A stretch of DNA of 39,424 nucleotides from JAQUGA01 sp964521105 (GTDB taxonomy: Bacteria > Bacteroidota > Bacteroidia > Bacteroidales > WCHB1-69): positions 1-39,424 of the forward strand of contig CAZFPO010000018.1 of NCBI GenBank assembly GCA_964521105.1. Reading direction: 5' to 3'. The position numbers and the translations under genes were made by a program. The notes below the pieces were generated by a model. That model was not told the origin of the DNA. It made no database searches and saw only the letters and a list, made by a program, of their open reading frames with translations. The stretch's first letter is position 1, and each line of letters starts with the position of its first letter. Of this stretch, positions 8,147 through 17,290 are shown piece by piece.

Positions 8147-9019
8147 TTATTTTTTCTTTTCAACTATAGTAACCACAGGTCTAAACCCAATATGTGTATC
8201 TGCCCCCGAATAATTTTCAACACTCTCGTTGCGAATCTCGTAACCGTATGATTTCCAACTTCCGCCAACAGCTAACCCCTTTTCGTTAACCATTTCGGCT
8301 ACATTGCCATTAACATTATACAATCCGAATTTGTTGGGGAAAAATGATGTAACTGGGGCGGTAATATCTGCCCCATCAGCTATGGTATAGGTACCAGGAG
8401 CTATTTCAATGTTTTTTTTATCTTTGTTAAATCGAATATTTTCTTCTCCAACATTTTTAAAGTTACACAAATAATAGCCTTTGCTATTTCTAACATAAGG
8501 TCCACCCCATGCATACGGATTATATTTACCGCCACAACTTGCAGCATAAACCCATTCGGTTCGCAAAGGTAAACGAACTTTTATTTCGTATTTCCCCTTA
8601 TTCAATTCACTCAACTTCACACTCAACCACTCACAATACAATAAGGCTGCTTCGTAAGTAATATTTACAACGGGGTATTTATTATATGCTGGATGATTTG
8701 CATAATATTTTGCATAAGGGTCGTTGTATGCATTTTTTTGTATCCACTTATTGCTGTCTACTTTAGCAATATTTAATTCTTTTATTTTAGATTGCCTTTG
8801 CAAGTCATATAAAAATTCGCGGTAATCTTGGTTAGATATTTCTGTTTTACAAATATAAAAACCATTTACACTAACGGTGTCCTTTTCAAAAACAAAGCTA
8901 CCTTGTGGTATATAAACAAAACCTTTTGGCATTTTTACACCGTTAACTTTTTGTGCATTACTTAAATTGCAAAAACAAAATAATAGCAACGTTAAAAAAG
9001 TAAATAATATTTTTTTCAT
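8147..9019 (-). CDS. Secreted SUMF1/FGE-sulfatase-fold protein, non-catalytic
   Basis: 290 residues with a signal peptide (cleavage about residue 22, SNAQ). The rest has formylglycine-generating-enzyme-fold hallmarks: PQGSFVFEKDTVSVNGFYICKTEISNQDYREFL, PVVNITYEAALLYCEWLS, VRLPLRTEWVYAAS, then LYNVNGNVAEMV, AVGGSW and the terminal HIGFRPV. The active-site cysteines of true FGE, which lie between GGSW and GFR, are absent, so it is probably structural or binding. GldJ and GldK of gliding bacteria share this fold, but they are longer lipoproteins and this protein has no lipobox, so I do not assign those names. It stands alone with its own promoter (9051-9082). A broken copy of its tail lies at 7818-7926. 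Confidence 0.82.
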   Translation of the reverse strand: MKKILFTFLTLLLFCFCNLSNAQKVNGVKMPKGFVYIPQGSFVFEKDTVSVNGFYICKTEISNQDYREFLYDLQRQSKIKELNIAKVDSNKWIQKNAYNDPYAKYYANHPAYNKYPVVNITYEAALLYCEWLSVKLSELNKGKYEIKVRLPLRTEWVYAASCGGKYNPYAWGGPYVRNSKGYYLCNFKNVGEENIRFNKDKKNIEIAPGTYTIADGADITAPVTSFFPNKFGLYNVNGNVAEMVNEKGLAVGGSWKSYGYEIRNESVENYSGADTHIGFRPVVTIVEKKK

Positions 9020-9050
9020 GATAATACTTTTTAATAATCAAACCAACGCA

Positions 9051-9082
9051 CAAATATATAACATATTGTTCGATTAGTCAAA
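9051..9082 (-). promoter_or_regulatory. Bacteroidota-type promoter for the SUMF1-like gene
   Basis: On the minus strand TTTG (9082-9079), a 20-base spacer, and TATATTTG (9058-9051) match the -33/-7 consensus. The start codon is about 32 bases downstream. The site lies between the end of the ABC permease gene (9098) and the start at 9019. Confidence 0.6.
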
Positions 9083-9097
9083 TTAAATTTAAATATT

Positions 9098-9862
9098 TCA
9101 TATTTCTTGTTTTGAAAAAAGGAAATTACCCATAAATAAAAATAAAAATGAAGCACTGACAGTGATTAATATTGGAACTATAACTGCGTCAAATTCAAGC
9201 GAATGAGTAATAGCAAGGTGTATATAATTAGTTAATCCACCGGGTGTATATTTGCTTAAAAAAGGATTTATAGAAGAGAGAATGGAAAAAAAGAAAAAGC
9301 CTCCGATTGAAATTGTAGCGGCAATAGTAGTAGAGCGAGCAATTGAACTAGCAAAAATGGTTAGGGACAAAATAAATAATGAATAAATAAAATACAGCAA
9401 AATAGCAATTATTGAATCTTGAAACATTATTTCATGAAACAGAATAAACGTACCATAAGCACATGCGATAAAGCCTAATATTAGAGAAAAAAACACTAAT
9501 AAAGAGGAGGCAGTATATTTAGATAAAATGATAGACCAGCGACTTACTGGTCGGGAAAGAATTAAATGAATAATACCTTTCGATTTTTCTTCGGCAATAG
9601 AGCCCATTGTTGTTAAAATAATGGCAAGAAATCCTATTTGGTTGAGGTTTTTAAAAAACTGTTCAAAAGCATCTATCCAAGTTGGTGTTGGAAGCTCGAT
9701 TTTTAAACCGCTTGTTGCCATTGATTTTATAAACTCGGGCATATATTTAGCAATAATAGGGCTTGTAAAACCAAAAAACATAAATATAGCCGGCACAACA
9801 TACAGTTTATATGTTTTTAAAATTTCGTGTATATCTTTCTTAAGTAAAACTTTAAACATCAT
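9098..9862 (-). CDS. ABC-2 type permease (YxlG/NosY-like)
   Basis: 254 residues with six hydrophobic segments and the ABC-2 motif EEKSKGIIHLILSRPVSRWSIILSK after the second. The start overlaps the end of the ATPase gene by 11 bp, so the two are translated together. It forms the membrane part of a small exporter with the ATPase and a 66-residue membrane protein. The substrate is unknown; relatives serve in bacteriocin immunity, copper/nitrous oxide enzyme maturation and the B. subtilis SigY operon. Confidence 0.85.
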   Translation of the reverse strand: MMFKVLLKKDIHEILKTYKLYVVPAIFMFFGFTSPIIAKYMPEFIKSMATSGLKIELPTPTWIDAFEQFFKNLNQIGFLAIILTTMGSIAEEKSKGIIHLILSRPVSRWSIILSKYTASSLLVFFSLILGFIACAYGTFILFHEIMFQDSIIAILLYFIYSLFILSLTIFASSIARSTTIAATISIGGFFFFSILSSINPFLSKYTPGGLTNYIHLAITHSLEFDAVIVPILITVSASFLFLFMGNFLFSKQEI

Positions 9863-10781
9863 TTTTATGTATAAGATTTACAAAAATATCTTCTAAATTA
9901 ACTTCGGCTTGTTCCATCCGAATTATTCCAAATCCTAAATCACTCACTATTTTTGGAATTTGACAACGAGCTTCTAAGATGTTTTTTACTGAAATTTTAA
10001 AACTTTCTTCTTTATTTTGGACAGAAAGAAACCATTTTTCATGATGGAGTTTTTCAATAAAAAGTTTTTCATCGCCATCAATTTGTATTTTTATGATGGC
10101 TTCGGCATATTTGGTTTTGAGGCTCAACATTGATTCTTGAACAATAAGGTTTCCTTGATTTAATATAGCCACATGATTACAAACCCGTTCAATGTCGGTT
10201 AAAATGTGGGTAGAAAAAACTACGGTAATTTCGTTATCAAAATTCGAGATTAAATCTAAAACCTCTTTACGTCCAATGGGGTCGAGAGCCGATGTTGGTT
10301 CATCAAGCAGTACGATTTTGGGTTTGTGAATTAAAGCCTGAGCAATTCCTAATCGTTGTTTCATTCCTCTCGAAAATCCCGAAATTGGAGTTTTTACATC
10401 ATTAAGCTCCGCTGTTTTCAGTAATTCCGACACCCTACTATTAATTATATTTTTATTTAATGAACTTAACTCGGCAACAAATCGCAAATAATTATCAGCT
10501 TTCATCCAGCCATAAAAAGCGGGCACATCACATAAAAAACCAAGACTTTTTTTATAATCGGATTTGCCATTAAAAATAGATTGATTATTAACTAAAACAT
10601 CACCTGTAGTAGCTTTGGCGAATCCCATAACAATTCGCAAAAAAGTTGTTTTGCCAGCACCATTTGGGCCTAATAAACCAAAAACACTTCCTTCGGGAAT
10701 TTGAATATTAAGGTTATCTAACGCCTTATGATGTTTAAACTGCTTACTTAAATTGACCGTTTCAATGGCGAACATACTCAT
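9852..10781 (-). CDS. ABC transporter ATPase (YxlF-like)
   Basis: 309 residues. Walker A GPNGAGKTT is at 38-46, the signature FSRGM at 136-140, Walker B LLDE ending at 161 (then PTSALDP), and the switch histidine at 192 (STHILTDIERVC). The C-terminal 80 residues form the extra domain common in ABC-2 ATPases. Its start overlaps the preceding small gene by four bases (ATGA). An in-frame ATG two codons later is an equally possible start. Confidence 0.9.
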   Translation of the reverse strand: MSMFAIETVNLSKQFKHHKALDNLNIQIPEGSVFGLLGPNGAGKTTFLRIVMGFAKATTGDVLVNNQSIFNGKSDYKKSLGFLCDVPAFYGWMKADNYLRFVAELSSLNKNIINSRVSELLKTAELNDVKTPISGFSRGMKQRLGIAQALIHKPKIVLLDEPTSALDPIGRKEVLDLISNFDNEITVVFSTHILTDIERVCNHVAILNQGNLIVQESMLSLKTKYAEAIIKIQIDGDEKLFIEKLHHEKWFLSVQNKEESFKISVKNILEARCQIPKIVSDLGFGIIRMEQAEVNLEDIFVNLIHKNDV

Positions 10782-10978
10782 TCTTTACGTCCAAAAACAA
10801 AGTAAACCAAAGGACCAATAATTCCAAAAAAAAGAACAACTAATATCCAAACTACTTTATTTCCGCCTTTAACTTGAGTGCGTTTACTAATATCAATCAA
10901 AGCCATTATTAATAAAAAAAACTGCAATAATACGATAGGTATTATCAGCATTAGCATTTCGCGAGTAATTAGTTGCAT
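10778..10978 (-). CDS. Small two-helix membrane protein, PLDc_N (YxlE-like)
   Basis: 66 residues with two membrane helices (about 10-28 and 42-60). The linker and end motif GGNKVVWILVVLFFGIIGPLVYFVFGR are typical of the PLDc_N/cardiolipin-synthase N-terminal domain standing alone. In B. subtilis the same order (PLDc_N protein, ATPase, permease) occurs as yxlE-yxlF-yxlG. It overlaps the ATPase by four bases, so the association is firm even though its role is unknown; a stabilising subunit or toxin-sensing immunity component is possible. Confidence 0.82.
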   Translation of the reverse strand: MQLITREMLMLIIPIVLLQFFLLIMALIDISKRTQVKGGNKVVWILVVLFFGIIGPLVYFVFGRKE

Positions 10979-10997
10979 ATTTTATTTTTAAAAGAAT

Positions 10998-11028
10998 AAT
11001 AAATTCATTTTAAAAAATGAAATTTATT
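10998..11028 (-). terminator. Stem-loop at the 3' end of lpxA
   Basis: aataaattcatttt (10998-11011) faces aaaatgaaatttatt (11014-11028), giving an AT-only stem with a very short loop and one extra base. It covers the lpxA stop codon (11024-11026) and lies before the start of the next minus-strand gene at 10978, so it may separate the lipid A block from the exporter operon. Weak because there is no GC stem. Confidence 0.4.
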
Positions 11029-11812
11029 CGTTACGACCGTTATAACCTTTCATTATACCACGAGTTGAAGTGTTTATAAAGCTCAAAATCTCGTCTCGTT
11101 CGGGAGTAGGAAGCATAAGTGCTTCTACTTGAGCAACGGCTTTCGTAACATTAAGTTTACTGAGGAAAATATGACGATAAACATTTTGAATTTCCATAAT
11201 TTGTTCGTTAGAGTATCCTCTGCGGCGAAGTCCGATAGAATTTACCCCAGCATACGAAAGAGGTTCACGAGCAGCTTTTACGAAGGGTGGAACATCTTTG
11301 CGAACCAATGACCCACCAGAAATCATGGTGTGTTTTCCAATTTTAACAAATTGATGAATGGCTGTAAGACCACCAACAATTGCCCAATCTTCGATAATGA
11401 TATGACCAGCTAAAAGAGCACAATTAGCTAAGATGCAATTGTCGCCGATTACGCAGTCGTGAGCAATATGAGCCGCAGCCATAAGTAAGCAATTATCGCC
11501 AACAACTGTTTCGTTATTAGCCGTAGTACCTTTATTTACGGTAACATATTCTCGGATTATAGTATTATTTCCAATTATTGCTTTTGTAGGTTCGTTTCGA
11601 TATTTTAAATCTTGAGGAATAGCCGAAATTACAGCACCAGGAAATATTTTTACATTTTTTCCTATTCTTGCCCCGTCCATTATACTAACGTTTGATCCAA
11701 TCCAACAATCATCACCAATTTCTACATCAGCATGAATGGTTGAAAAAGCCTCAATTTTCACATTGTTTCCGATTTTTGCATTCGGATGAATTACTGCTAA
11801 ATTACTAATCAT
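11024..11812 (-). CDS. lpxA: Acyl-ACP--UDP-N-acetylglucosamine O-acyltransferase
   Basis: 262 residues, normal for LpxA. It transfers a hydroxyacyl chain from acyl carrier protein to UDP-GlcNAc, the first step of lipid A synthesis in the cytoplasm. The first 190 residues are hexapeptide repeats of a left-handed beta-helix. The catalytic segment MAAAHIAHDCVIGDNC carries His118, aligning with E. coli His125. The end is the usual helical tail. It starts four bases after lpxC-fabZ, the next step of the pathway, and is almost certainly co-transcribed with it. Confidence 0.97.
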   Translation of the reverse strand: MISNLAVIHPNAKIGNNVKIEAFSTIHADVEIGDDCWIGSNVSIMDGARIGKNVKIFPGAVISAIPQDLKYRNEPTKAIIGNNTIIREYVTVNKGTTANNETVVGDNCLLMAAAHIAHDCVIGDNCILANCALLAGHIIIEDWAIVGGLTAIHQFVKIGKHTMISGGSLVRKDVPPFVKAAREPLSYAGVNSIGLRRRGYSNEQIMEIQNVYRHIFLSKLNVTKAVAQVEALMLPTPERDEILSFINTSTRGIMKGYNGRNE

Positions 11813-11816
11813 ATAA

Positions 11817-13205
11817 CTATTCTGTTTTTTTAGTTATTTGTGCTAAAAGTTCTGCTTCCATTACTACTTTATTTCCAACATAAGCTGAGCCTTTCATTTG
11901 ACATAAACCCCGACGAATTGGAGAAAGCAAATCTAATGAAAAAATTAATGTATCGCCCGGAACAACTTTTTGGCGAAATTTCACTTCATTAATTTTCATA
12001 AAATATGTAGTGTAGTTTTCAGGGTCTGAAACGGAACTTAGTGCAAGCATACCTCCACATTGAGCCATTGCTTCAATAAGTAGTACGCCTGGCATAACTG
12101 GTTCTTCGGGGAAATGACCCACAAAAAAGGGCTCGTTTATGGTTACATTTTTTAAACCAACTACCGATTTATCGGTCATTTTAATAATTTTATCAATCAA
12201 CAAAAATGGTGGACGATGAGGTAACATACGTTTAATTTCGTTGATGTCGTATACCGGTGGTGCATCTAAATCGAATAAAGGAATATTTTTTTCTTGTTTA
12301 ATTTGTTTTTTAATCAGCTTGGCAAATTCAATATTTGATTTATGTCCTGGTCGAATGGCGATTATATGTCCTTTAATGGGCATTCCAATGGTTGATAAGT
12401 CACCAATTAAATCCAATAATTTATGGCGAGCAGGTTCGTTGTTATAATAAAGTTCAACATTGTTTAATATACCTTGATCTCGAACTTGAATTTCGGGACG
12501 ATTAAAAAATTTCGCAAGGCGATTTAATTCTTCTTTTTTAACCATTCTGTCAACAAAAACGATGGCGTTGTTAATATCGCCACCTTTAACTAAGTCGTGT
12601 TTAATAAGATGTTCGAGTTCGTGTAAAAAAACAAATGTTCTACACTTTGAAAATTCTTTTTGAAACTCATCGATGTTATATAATGAAGCGTGCTGATTTG
12701 TAAGAACTTCCGAATCATAGTCGACCATTACCGAAATTCTAAAATCATCGGCTGGGATAGCAATAAGTTCAACTTTTTTATCGGGATTATGAAACGTGAT
12801 ATTTTTTGTTATTTCAAAAAATTCTTTTTCAGCCTCTTGCTCTATTACACCAACTTTTTGAATTTCCTCAACATAAAAGCGAGCACTTCCGTCAAGGATA
12901 GGAGTTTCGATACAATCTATTTCAATAATAGCATTGTCTACTTTCATACCAACCAATGCAGCCATTGGGTGTTCTATAGTTCTAACTTCGGCATCGTTTT
13001 GTTTAATAGATGTACCACGGGAAGTGTCAAAAACATTATCAGCATCGACATTAATTAACGGCTGATTGGGTAAATCAATGCGTTTAAAAACAAATCCATG
13101 ATTCACTGGGGCTGGTTTAAACGTCATAGTAACGTTTTTACCAGTGTGTAAGCCTACTCCCACAATAGTAAAAGCTGCTTTAAGAGTTTTCTGATAAATA
13201 TTCAT
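11817..13205 (-). CDS. lpxC/fabZ: Bifunctional LpxC deacetylase / FabZ dehydratase
   Basis: 462 residues, a fusion characteristic of Bacteroidota. Residues 1-310 are LpxC, the zinc deacetylase committing to lipid A, with metal ligands His79 (TIEHPMAAL), His261 and Asp265 (HKLLDLIGDL) and a probable catalytic His280. Residues about 320-462 are FabZ, which makes unsaturated acyl-ACP, with MLPHRPPFLLID and catalytic His364 (VGHFPEEPVMPG) and Glu378. Joining the enzymes may balance lipid A against fatty acid production. It lies between lpxD and lpxA on the minus strand, 39 bp after lpxD. Confidence 0.97.
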   Translation of the reverse strand: MNIYQKTLKAAFTIVGVGLHTGKNVTMTFKPAPVNHGFVFKRIDLPNQPLINVDADNVFDTSRGTSIKQNDAEVRTIEHPMAALVGMKVDNAIIEIDCIETPILDGSARFYVEEIQKVGVIEQEAEKEFFEITKNITFHNPDKKVELIAIPADDFRISVMVDYDSEVLTNQHASLYNIDEFQKEFSKCRTFVFLHELEHLIKHDLVKGGDINNAIVFVDRMVKKEELNRLAKFFNRPEIQVRDQGILNNVELYYNNEPARHKLLDLIGDLSTIGMPIKGHIIAIRPGHKSNIEFAKLIKKQIKQEKNIPLFDLDAPPVYDINEIKRMLPHRPPFLLIDKIIKMTDKSVVGLKNVTINEPFFVGHFPEEPVMPGVLLIEAMAQCGGMLALSSVSDPENYTTYFMKINEVKFRQKVVPGDTLIFSLDLLSPIRRGLCQMKGSAYVGNKVVMEAELLAQITKKTE

Positions 13206-13244
13206 AGCAGTTGCAAAGATATTATTAAATTTTGCTAAAAAAAA

Positions 13245-14282
13245 CTATTTTTTTGAATTACTTTCTTTTTCGAGTTTATCAACTCGTTTTGCTAAATCGG
13301 GAAGTTGTCGAAAAATAACGGCTGATTTTCTAAAGTTAGAGGCTTCAATAGCTGGAGCCCCCATTAATATAACACCTTCGTTATTTACATTGTTTGAAAC
13401 ACCGGTTTGAGCACCCATTTTTACCTCATCGGCAATTTTTATGTGTCCGGCTATACCAACTTGCCCCCCAATCATGCAGTTTTTGCCAACTTTTGACGAC
13501 CCTGCGATGCCCGAGAGAGCTGCCATTACAGTGTTTTGACCTACTTCAACATTATGAGCAATTTGTATTAAATTATCTAACTTTACTCCTCGACGAATGA
13601 TTGTTGAACCCATTGTTGCTCGGTCGATACAAGTGTTTGCACCAATTTCAACCCAATCTTCAATTACAACATTTCCAATTTGTGCCACTTTTTTAAAAAC
13701 ATCTTGTTGTTGAGGAGCAAACCCAAATCCATCGGCACCAATTACAGCTCCTGCATGAACTGTGCAATAATCGCCAATTACCATCGAATCGTATACCTTC
13801 ACCCCTGCAAAAAGAACCGTATTATTGCCTATTACGGTATTATCGCCTAAAACAACGTTAGGATATAATTGAACATTATTACCAATTTTACAATTTTCGC
13901 CAATACTCACAAATTCTGCCACATAACAATCGCTTCCAATGGTAGCACTTTCGGCAATGTAAGCCATTTTAGAAATCCCCTTTTTAATGGCTTTCATCGA
14001 ATTATAAAATTCAAGCAATTTTGCAAATGCCATATATGGGTCGGAAACTTTTATTAACGTAGTTTTTATGGGTTGTTCCAATATTAAATCAATACTAACA
14101 ATACAAGCAGTGGCTTTGGTTGTGTATATATAATTATTGTATTTAGGATTTGCTAAAAAAGATAAACCCCCTTCTGCTCCTTCTTCAATTTTGTCGAACC
14201 GATATAAATTAGCATTTTTATTGCCTTCAATAGTTCCATTAATTAATTCAGAGATTTGTTCTACCGTGAATTTTAATTCCAT
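13245..14282 (-). CDS. lpxD: UDP-3-O-acylglucosamine N-acyltransferase
   Basis: 345 residues. An N-terminal uridine-binding domain (1-100) precedes a hexapeptide-repeat beta-helix (about 105-315) and a C-terminal helix rich in charged residues. The catalytic histidine is His243 in NLIQIAHNVEVGQNT, matching E. coli His239. It adds the second acyl chain to the lipid A precursor. The gene order HD protein, lpxD, lpxC/fabZ, lpxA on one strand follows the common Bacteroidota arrangement. Confidence 0.96.
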   Translation of the reverse strand: MELKFTVEQISELINGTIEGNKNANLYRFDKIEEGAEGGLSFLANPKYNNYIYTTKATACIVSIDLILEQPIKTTLIKVSDPYMAFAKLLEFYNSMKAIKKGISKMAYIAESATIGSDCYVAEFVSIGENCKIGNNVQLYPNVVLGDNTVIGNNTVLFAGVKVYDSMVIGDYCTVHAGAVIGADGFGFAPQQQDVFKKVAQIGNVVIEDWVEIGANTCIDRATMGSTIIRRGVKLDNLIQIAHNVEVGQNTVMAALSGIAGSSKVGKNCMIGGQVGIAGHIKIADEVKMGAQTGVSNNVNNEGVILMGAPAIEASNFRKSAVIFRQLPDLAKRVDKLEKESNSKK

Positions 14283-14342
14283 TAGTTTATTTTAATATTG
14301 CGTAAACTTAATAAAAAATTATTATTGATTTTATATTTTGTG

Positions 14343-15611
14343 TTAAAATAATTTTAGTCCTTTGGGGTGGCAAAGATAATATTTTGTTGTTGATTCGGTA
14401 AAATTTAAATTTTTAAGCTGATACGAAATTTCTTCTACCCCTTTAATGGTATTATCTTGCAATAAAATTTGAATCGCTTCGCCATTAGCCGAATATGTTT
14501 TATTTGAAATTTTATCCGAAAATACAAAATAGCTTGCTTCTTCGATTGCAACATTATAGGTTTTACAAACTTTGATTTTAAGCTCTTCCAACATATCATC
14601 AGAAAAAGGTTCATCTTGTATTTGAACATGATAAAGCTGGCGATTAATTAAGTTTTTACTTAAAGTAGAAAGAATATAATCGGAATTACTTTGCCATGTT
14701 TTTATATTAAACATAATGTCATCATCGTCAAGTTGTGCGAATTTATCTAATAGAAACTGATTAGTTTTAAAATCTTCAACGGTAAAAATATTTTCAAAAA
14801 ATAAACGAAGATTATCGCTGACTTCAATTGGGAACCTATTTTTAACTAAAAATTCGGCTCTTTTTAAAATTTTCACCAGAAGCTGTTCAGCCGCTATCAC
14901 CGTTTTATGCAAATAAACTTGCCAATACATTAATCTTCGCGAGATGATAAATTTTTCGATAGAATATATCCCTTTTACTTCGGCAACTAAATTTCCTTCG
15001 GCAACATTTAACATTTTAATTATTCGCTCAGTTCCAATGATACCTTCCGAAACTCCGGTAAAAAAACTATCTCGCGACAAATAGTCAAGACGGTCGACAT
15101 CTAATTGACCCGAAACTAGTTGATGCAGAAATTTTGTTTGATGCTTATTTGTAAATATTTCAATTGATGGAGTTAATTTTCCATCGAATTGATTATTCAT
15201 GTAATTCATAAAAAGAGAAGTTAAATCTTCATGATTTACATTATGAACAATGCAATGTTCCAACGCATGCGAAAATGGACCATGTCCTATATCGTGAAGT
15301 AAAATTGCATTATACGCTGCTAATGCTTCATTTTCACTTATCTCAACTTCTTTAATCTTCAAGGTATCAATTGCAAGCATCATTAAATGCATAGCACCTA
15401 AAGCGTGGTGAAATCGGGTATGCACCGCACCCGGATAAACTAAACCGGTTAAACCCAATTGTTTAATTCTTCTCAATCTCTGAAAATATGGGTGTCCAAT
15501 AAGATCAAAAGTAAACTCATCGGGTATAGTTATAAACCCATGAACAGGGTCGTTAATTATTTTACGTTTATTGAAAGGTTTTATCACACTAAATGAATTA
15601 ATTATAATCAA
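14343..15611 (-). CDS. HD-domain phosphohydrolase (dNTPase-like)
   Basis: 422 residues. The metal-binding HD signature is complete: HTRFHHALG (64-72), LLHDIGHGPFSHALEH with His106-Asp107, and later GQLDVDRLDYLSRDS. This arrangement resembles SAMHD1/Dgt-like nucleotide triphosphohydrolases, but the substrate cannot be read from sequence. The only usable start is the ATG at 15611, since the conserved NDPVHGFI begins 20 residues in and no other Met lies between. It precedes lpxD by 60 bp, so it may share a transcript with the lipid A genes. It is divergent from porX. Confidence 0.88.
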   Translation of the reverse strand: MIIINSFSVIKPFNKRKIINDPVHGFITIPDEFTFDLIGHPYFQRLRRIKQLGLTGLVYPGAVHTRFHHALGAMHLMMLAIDTLKIKEVEISENEALAAYNAILLHDIGHGPFSHALEHCIVHNVNHEDLTSLFMNYMNNQFDGKLTPSIEIFTNKHQTKFLHQLVSGQLDVDRLDYLSRDSFFTGVSEGIIGTERIIKMLNVAEGNLVAEVKGIYSIEKFIISRRLMYWQVYLHKTVIAAEQLLVKILKRAEFLVKNRFPIEVSDNLRLFFENIFTVEDFKTNQFLLDKFAQLDDDDIMFNIKTWQSNSDYILSTLSKNLINRQLYHVQIQDEPFSDDMLEELKIKVCKTYNVAIEEASYFVFSDKISNKTYSANGEAIQILLQDNTIKGVEEISYQLKNLNFTESTTKYYLCHPKGLKLF

Positions 15612-15726
15612 AAGTAATTTTTATTTTTACAACATAACAATGAATTCAAAAAAATCAAGTATTTTTGTATGATACCTTAGTTTTTGAAACAAAGTTAAAA
15701 ATATAAATAAAACAACAAAAACAATC

Positions 15727-17283
15727 ATGACAAATACTAAAATACTGTGGGTAGATGATGAAATTGATTTACTAAAGCCACATGTTATGTTTTTGGAACA
15801 AAAGGGGTTTTCGATTGATACGGCTAATAATGGTTCGGAAGCTATTGATTTAATTAAGCAACATAATTTTGATGTTGTTTTATTAGATGAAAATATGCCC
15901 GGAATTAGTGGCATTGAAACCTTAACTCAAATTAACGAAATTAAACCATCATTAGCGGTAGTGATGATTACCAAAAGTGAGGAAGAAAAAATAATGAACG
16001 ATGCTTTAGGTTCAAATATTTTCGATTATTTAATTAAACCGGTTAACCCTAACCAAATACTACTTTCATTAAAAAAAATTATCGAAAATAAAGAATTAAA
16101 GTTCAAAAAACAGCTTCAAAATTATCAACAAAATTTTAGGCAACTTAGCTTGCAAATTATGGATGCCGTTTCAATTAAGGATTGGATTGAAATTTATAAA
16201 AAACTCACTTACTGGGACATAGAACTTGAAAAGATAAATGATGAAAATATTGGAGCGATTTTACAAGACCAAAAAAACGAAGCCAATCAGCAATTTTCGA
16301 AGTTTTATCAAAAAAATTATATCGATTGGCTTCAACCCGAAAACGACAACCGCCCGGAATTATCACATACCCTGCTAAAAAACAAGGTTTTTCCAATGTT
16401 AAACAAAGAAAAATCGACTTTTTTAATTGTCATTGATAATTTACGTTACGACCAATGGAAAGTACTTGAACCAATTATTTCAAATTATTTTAGAGTTGAA
16501 GAAGACACTATGTATTGCAGTATTCTTCCAACGGCAACACATTACGCACGAAATGCTTTATTTGCCGGAATGTTACCTTCCGAAATTAAAAAGAAATATC
16601 CTCAGTACTGGACCGAAGAATCATCAGAAGAAAATAAAAATAAATTTGAAAGTGAACTATTTTCGGAATATTTGAAACGATACGGACATCACTCAAAGCA
16701 TCACTATGCCAAGGTGTTAAACATGGAATATGGGAAAAAATTAGTCGAAAACACCAATCAGCATTTAAGCAACCTAATTAACGTAGTAATTTTTAATTTT
16801 ATCGACATGCTTTCGCATGCCCGAACCGATGTTGAAGTGATTCGCGAATTAGCCTCAGACGAAGCCGCATATCGTTCAATTACCGTTTCGTGGTTTGAAC
16901 ATTCACCGCTTTTTGATTTATTAAAACGCTTAGCCGAAAAAAACATCTCGGTTGTAATTACTGCCGATCATGGCTCTATTAGAGTAAATAATCCCGTTAA
17001 AATTGTGGGCGATAAAAACACCAATTCAAATTTAAGATATAAAGTTGGAAAAAGTTTAGGAGGCTTTAATCAAAAAGAGGTTTTTGAAATAACAAACCCT
17101 TCAAAAGCTTATTTACCAAGCGAAAATTTATCCAGCACCTTTGTGTTTTGCCGAAATAACGATTTTTTTGCTTACCCAAATAACTTTAATTACTATGTAA
17201 ACTACTTTAAAAACACGTTTCAACATGGTGGAATCTCTATGGAAGAAGCCTTAGTTCCATTTATTAAACTTATTCCTCGATAA
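15727..17283 (+). CDS. porX: PorX, response regulator with PglZ domain (type IX secretion regulator)
   Basis: 518 residues. The receiver domain (1-120) has acidic residues at 10-12, phosphoacceptor Asp54 (VVLLDENMPG), and Lys104 in LIKPV. A helical linker follows, then a PglZ domain of the alkaline phosphatase superfamily (about 225-518) with VIDNLRYDQW (Asp237), LPTATHYARN (Thr271), NFIDMLSHAR and ITADHGSIRV. This pairing defines PorX, which with PorY controls type IX secretion and has zinc-dependent phosphodiesterase activity in P. gingivalis. It opens a run of six packed genes that includes a type IX cargo and gldD. A lone TATTTTTG at 15660-15667 could be a -7 box, but no -33 partner is seen. 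Confidence 0.93.
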   Translation: MTNTKILWVDDEIDLLKPHVMFLEQKGFSIDTANNGSEAIDLIKQHNFDVVLLDENMPGISGIETLTQINEIKPSLAVVMITKSEEEKIMNDALGSNIFDYLIKPVNPNQILLSLKKIIENKELKFKKQLQNYQQNFRQLSLQIMDAVSIKDWIEIYKKLTYWDIELEKINDENIGAILQDQKNEANQQFSKFYQKNYIDWLQPENDNRPELSHTLLKNKVFPMLNKEKSTFLIVIDNLRYDQWKVLEPIISNYFRVEEDTMYCSILPTATHYARNALFAGMLPSEIKKKYPQYWTEESSEENKNKFESELFSEYLKRYGHHSKHHYAKVLNMEYGKKLVENTNQHLSNLINVVIFNFIDMLSHARTDVEVIRELASDEAAYRSITVSWFEHSPLFDLLKRLAEKNISVVITADHGSIRVNNPVKIVGDKNTNSNLRYKVGKSLGGFNQKEVFEITNPSKAYLPSENLSSTFVFCRNNDFFAYPNNFNYYVNYFKNTFQHGGISMEEALVPFIKLIPR

Positions 17284-17290
17284 ATTTAAG

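Noticed and set aside
8147..9019. GldK or GldJ
   Set aside because: It shares the SUMF1 fold but is short, has no lipobox and no adjacent gldLMN genes.
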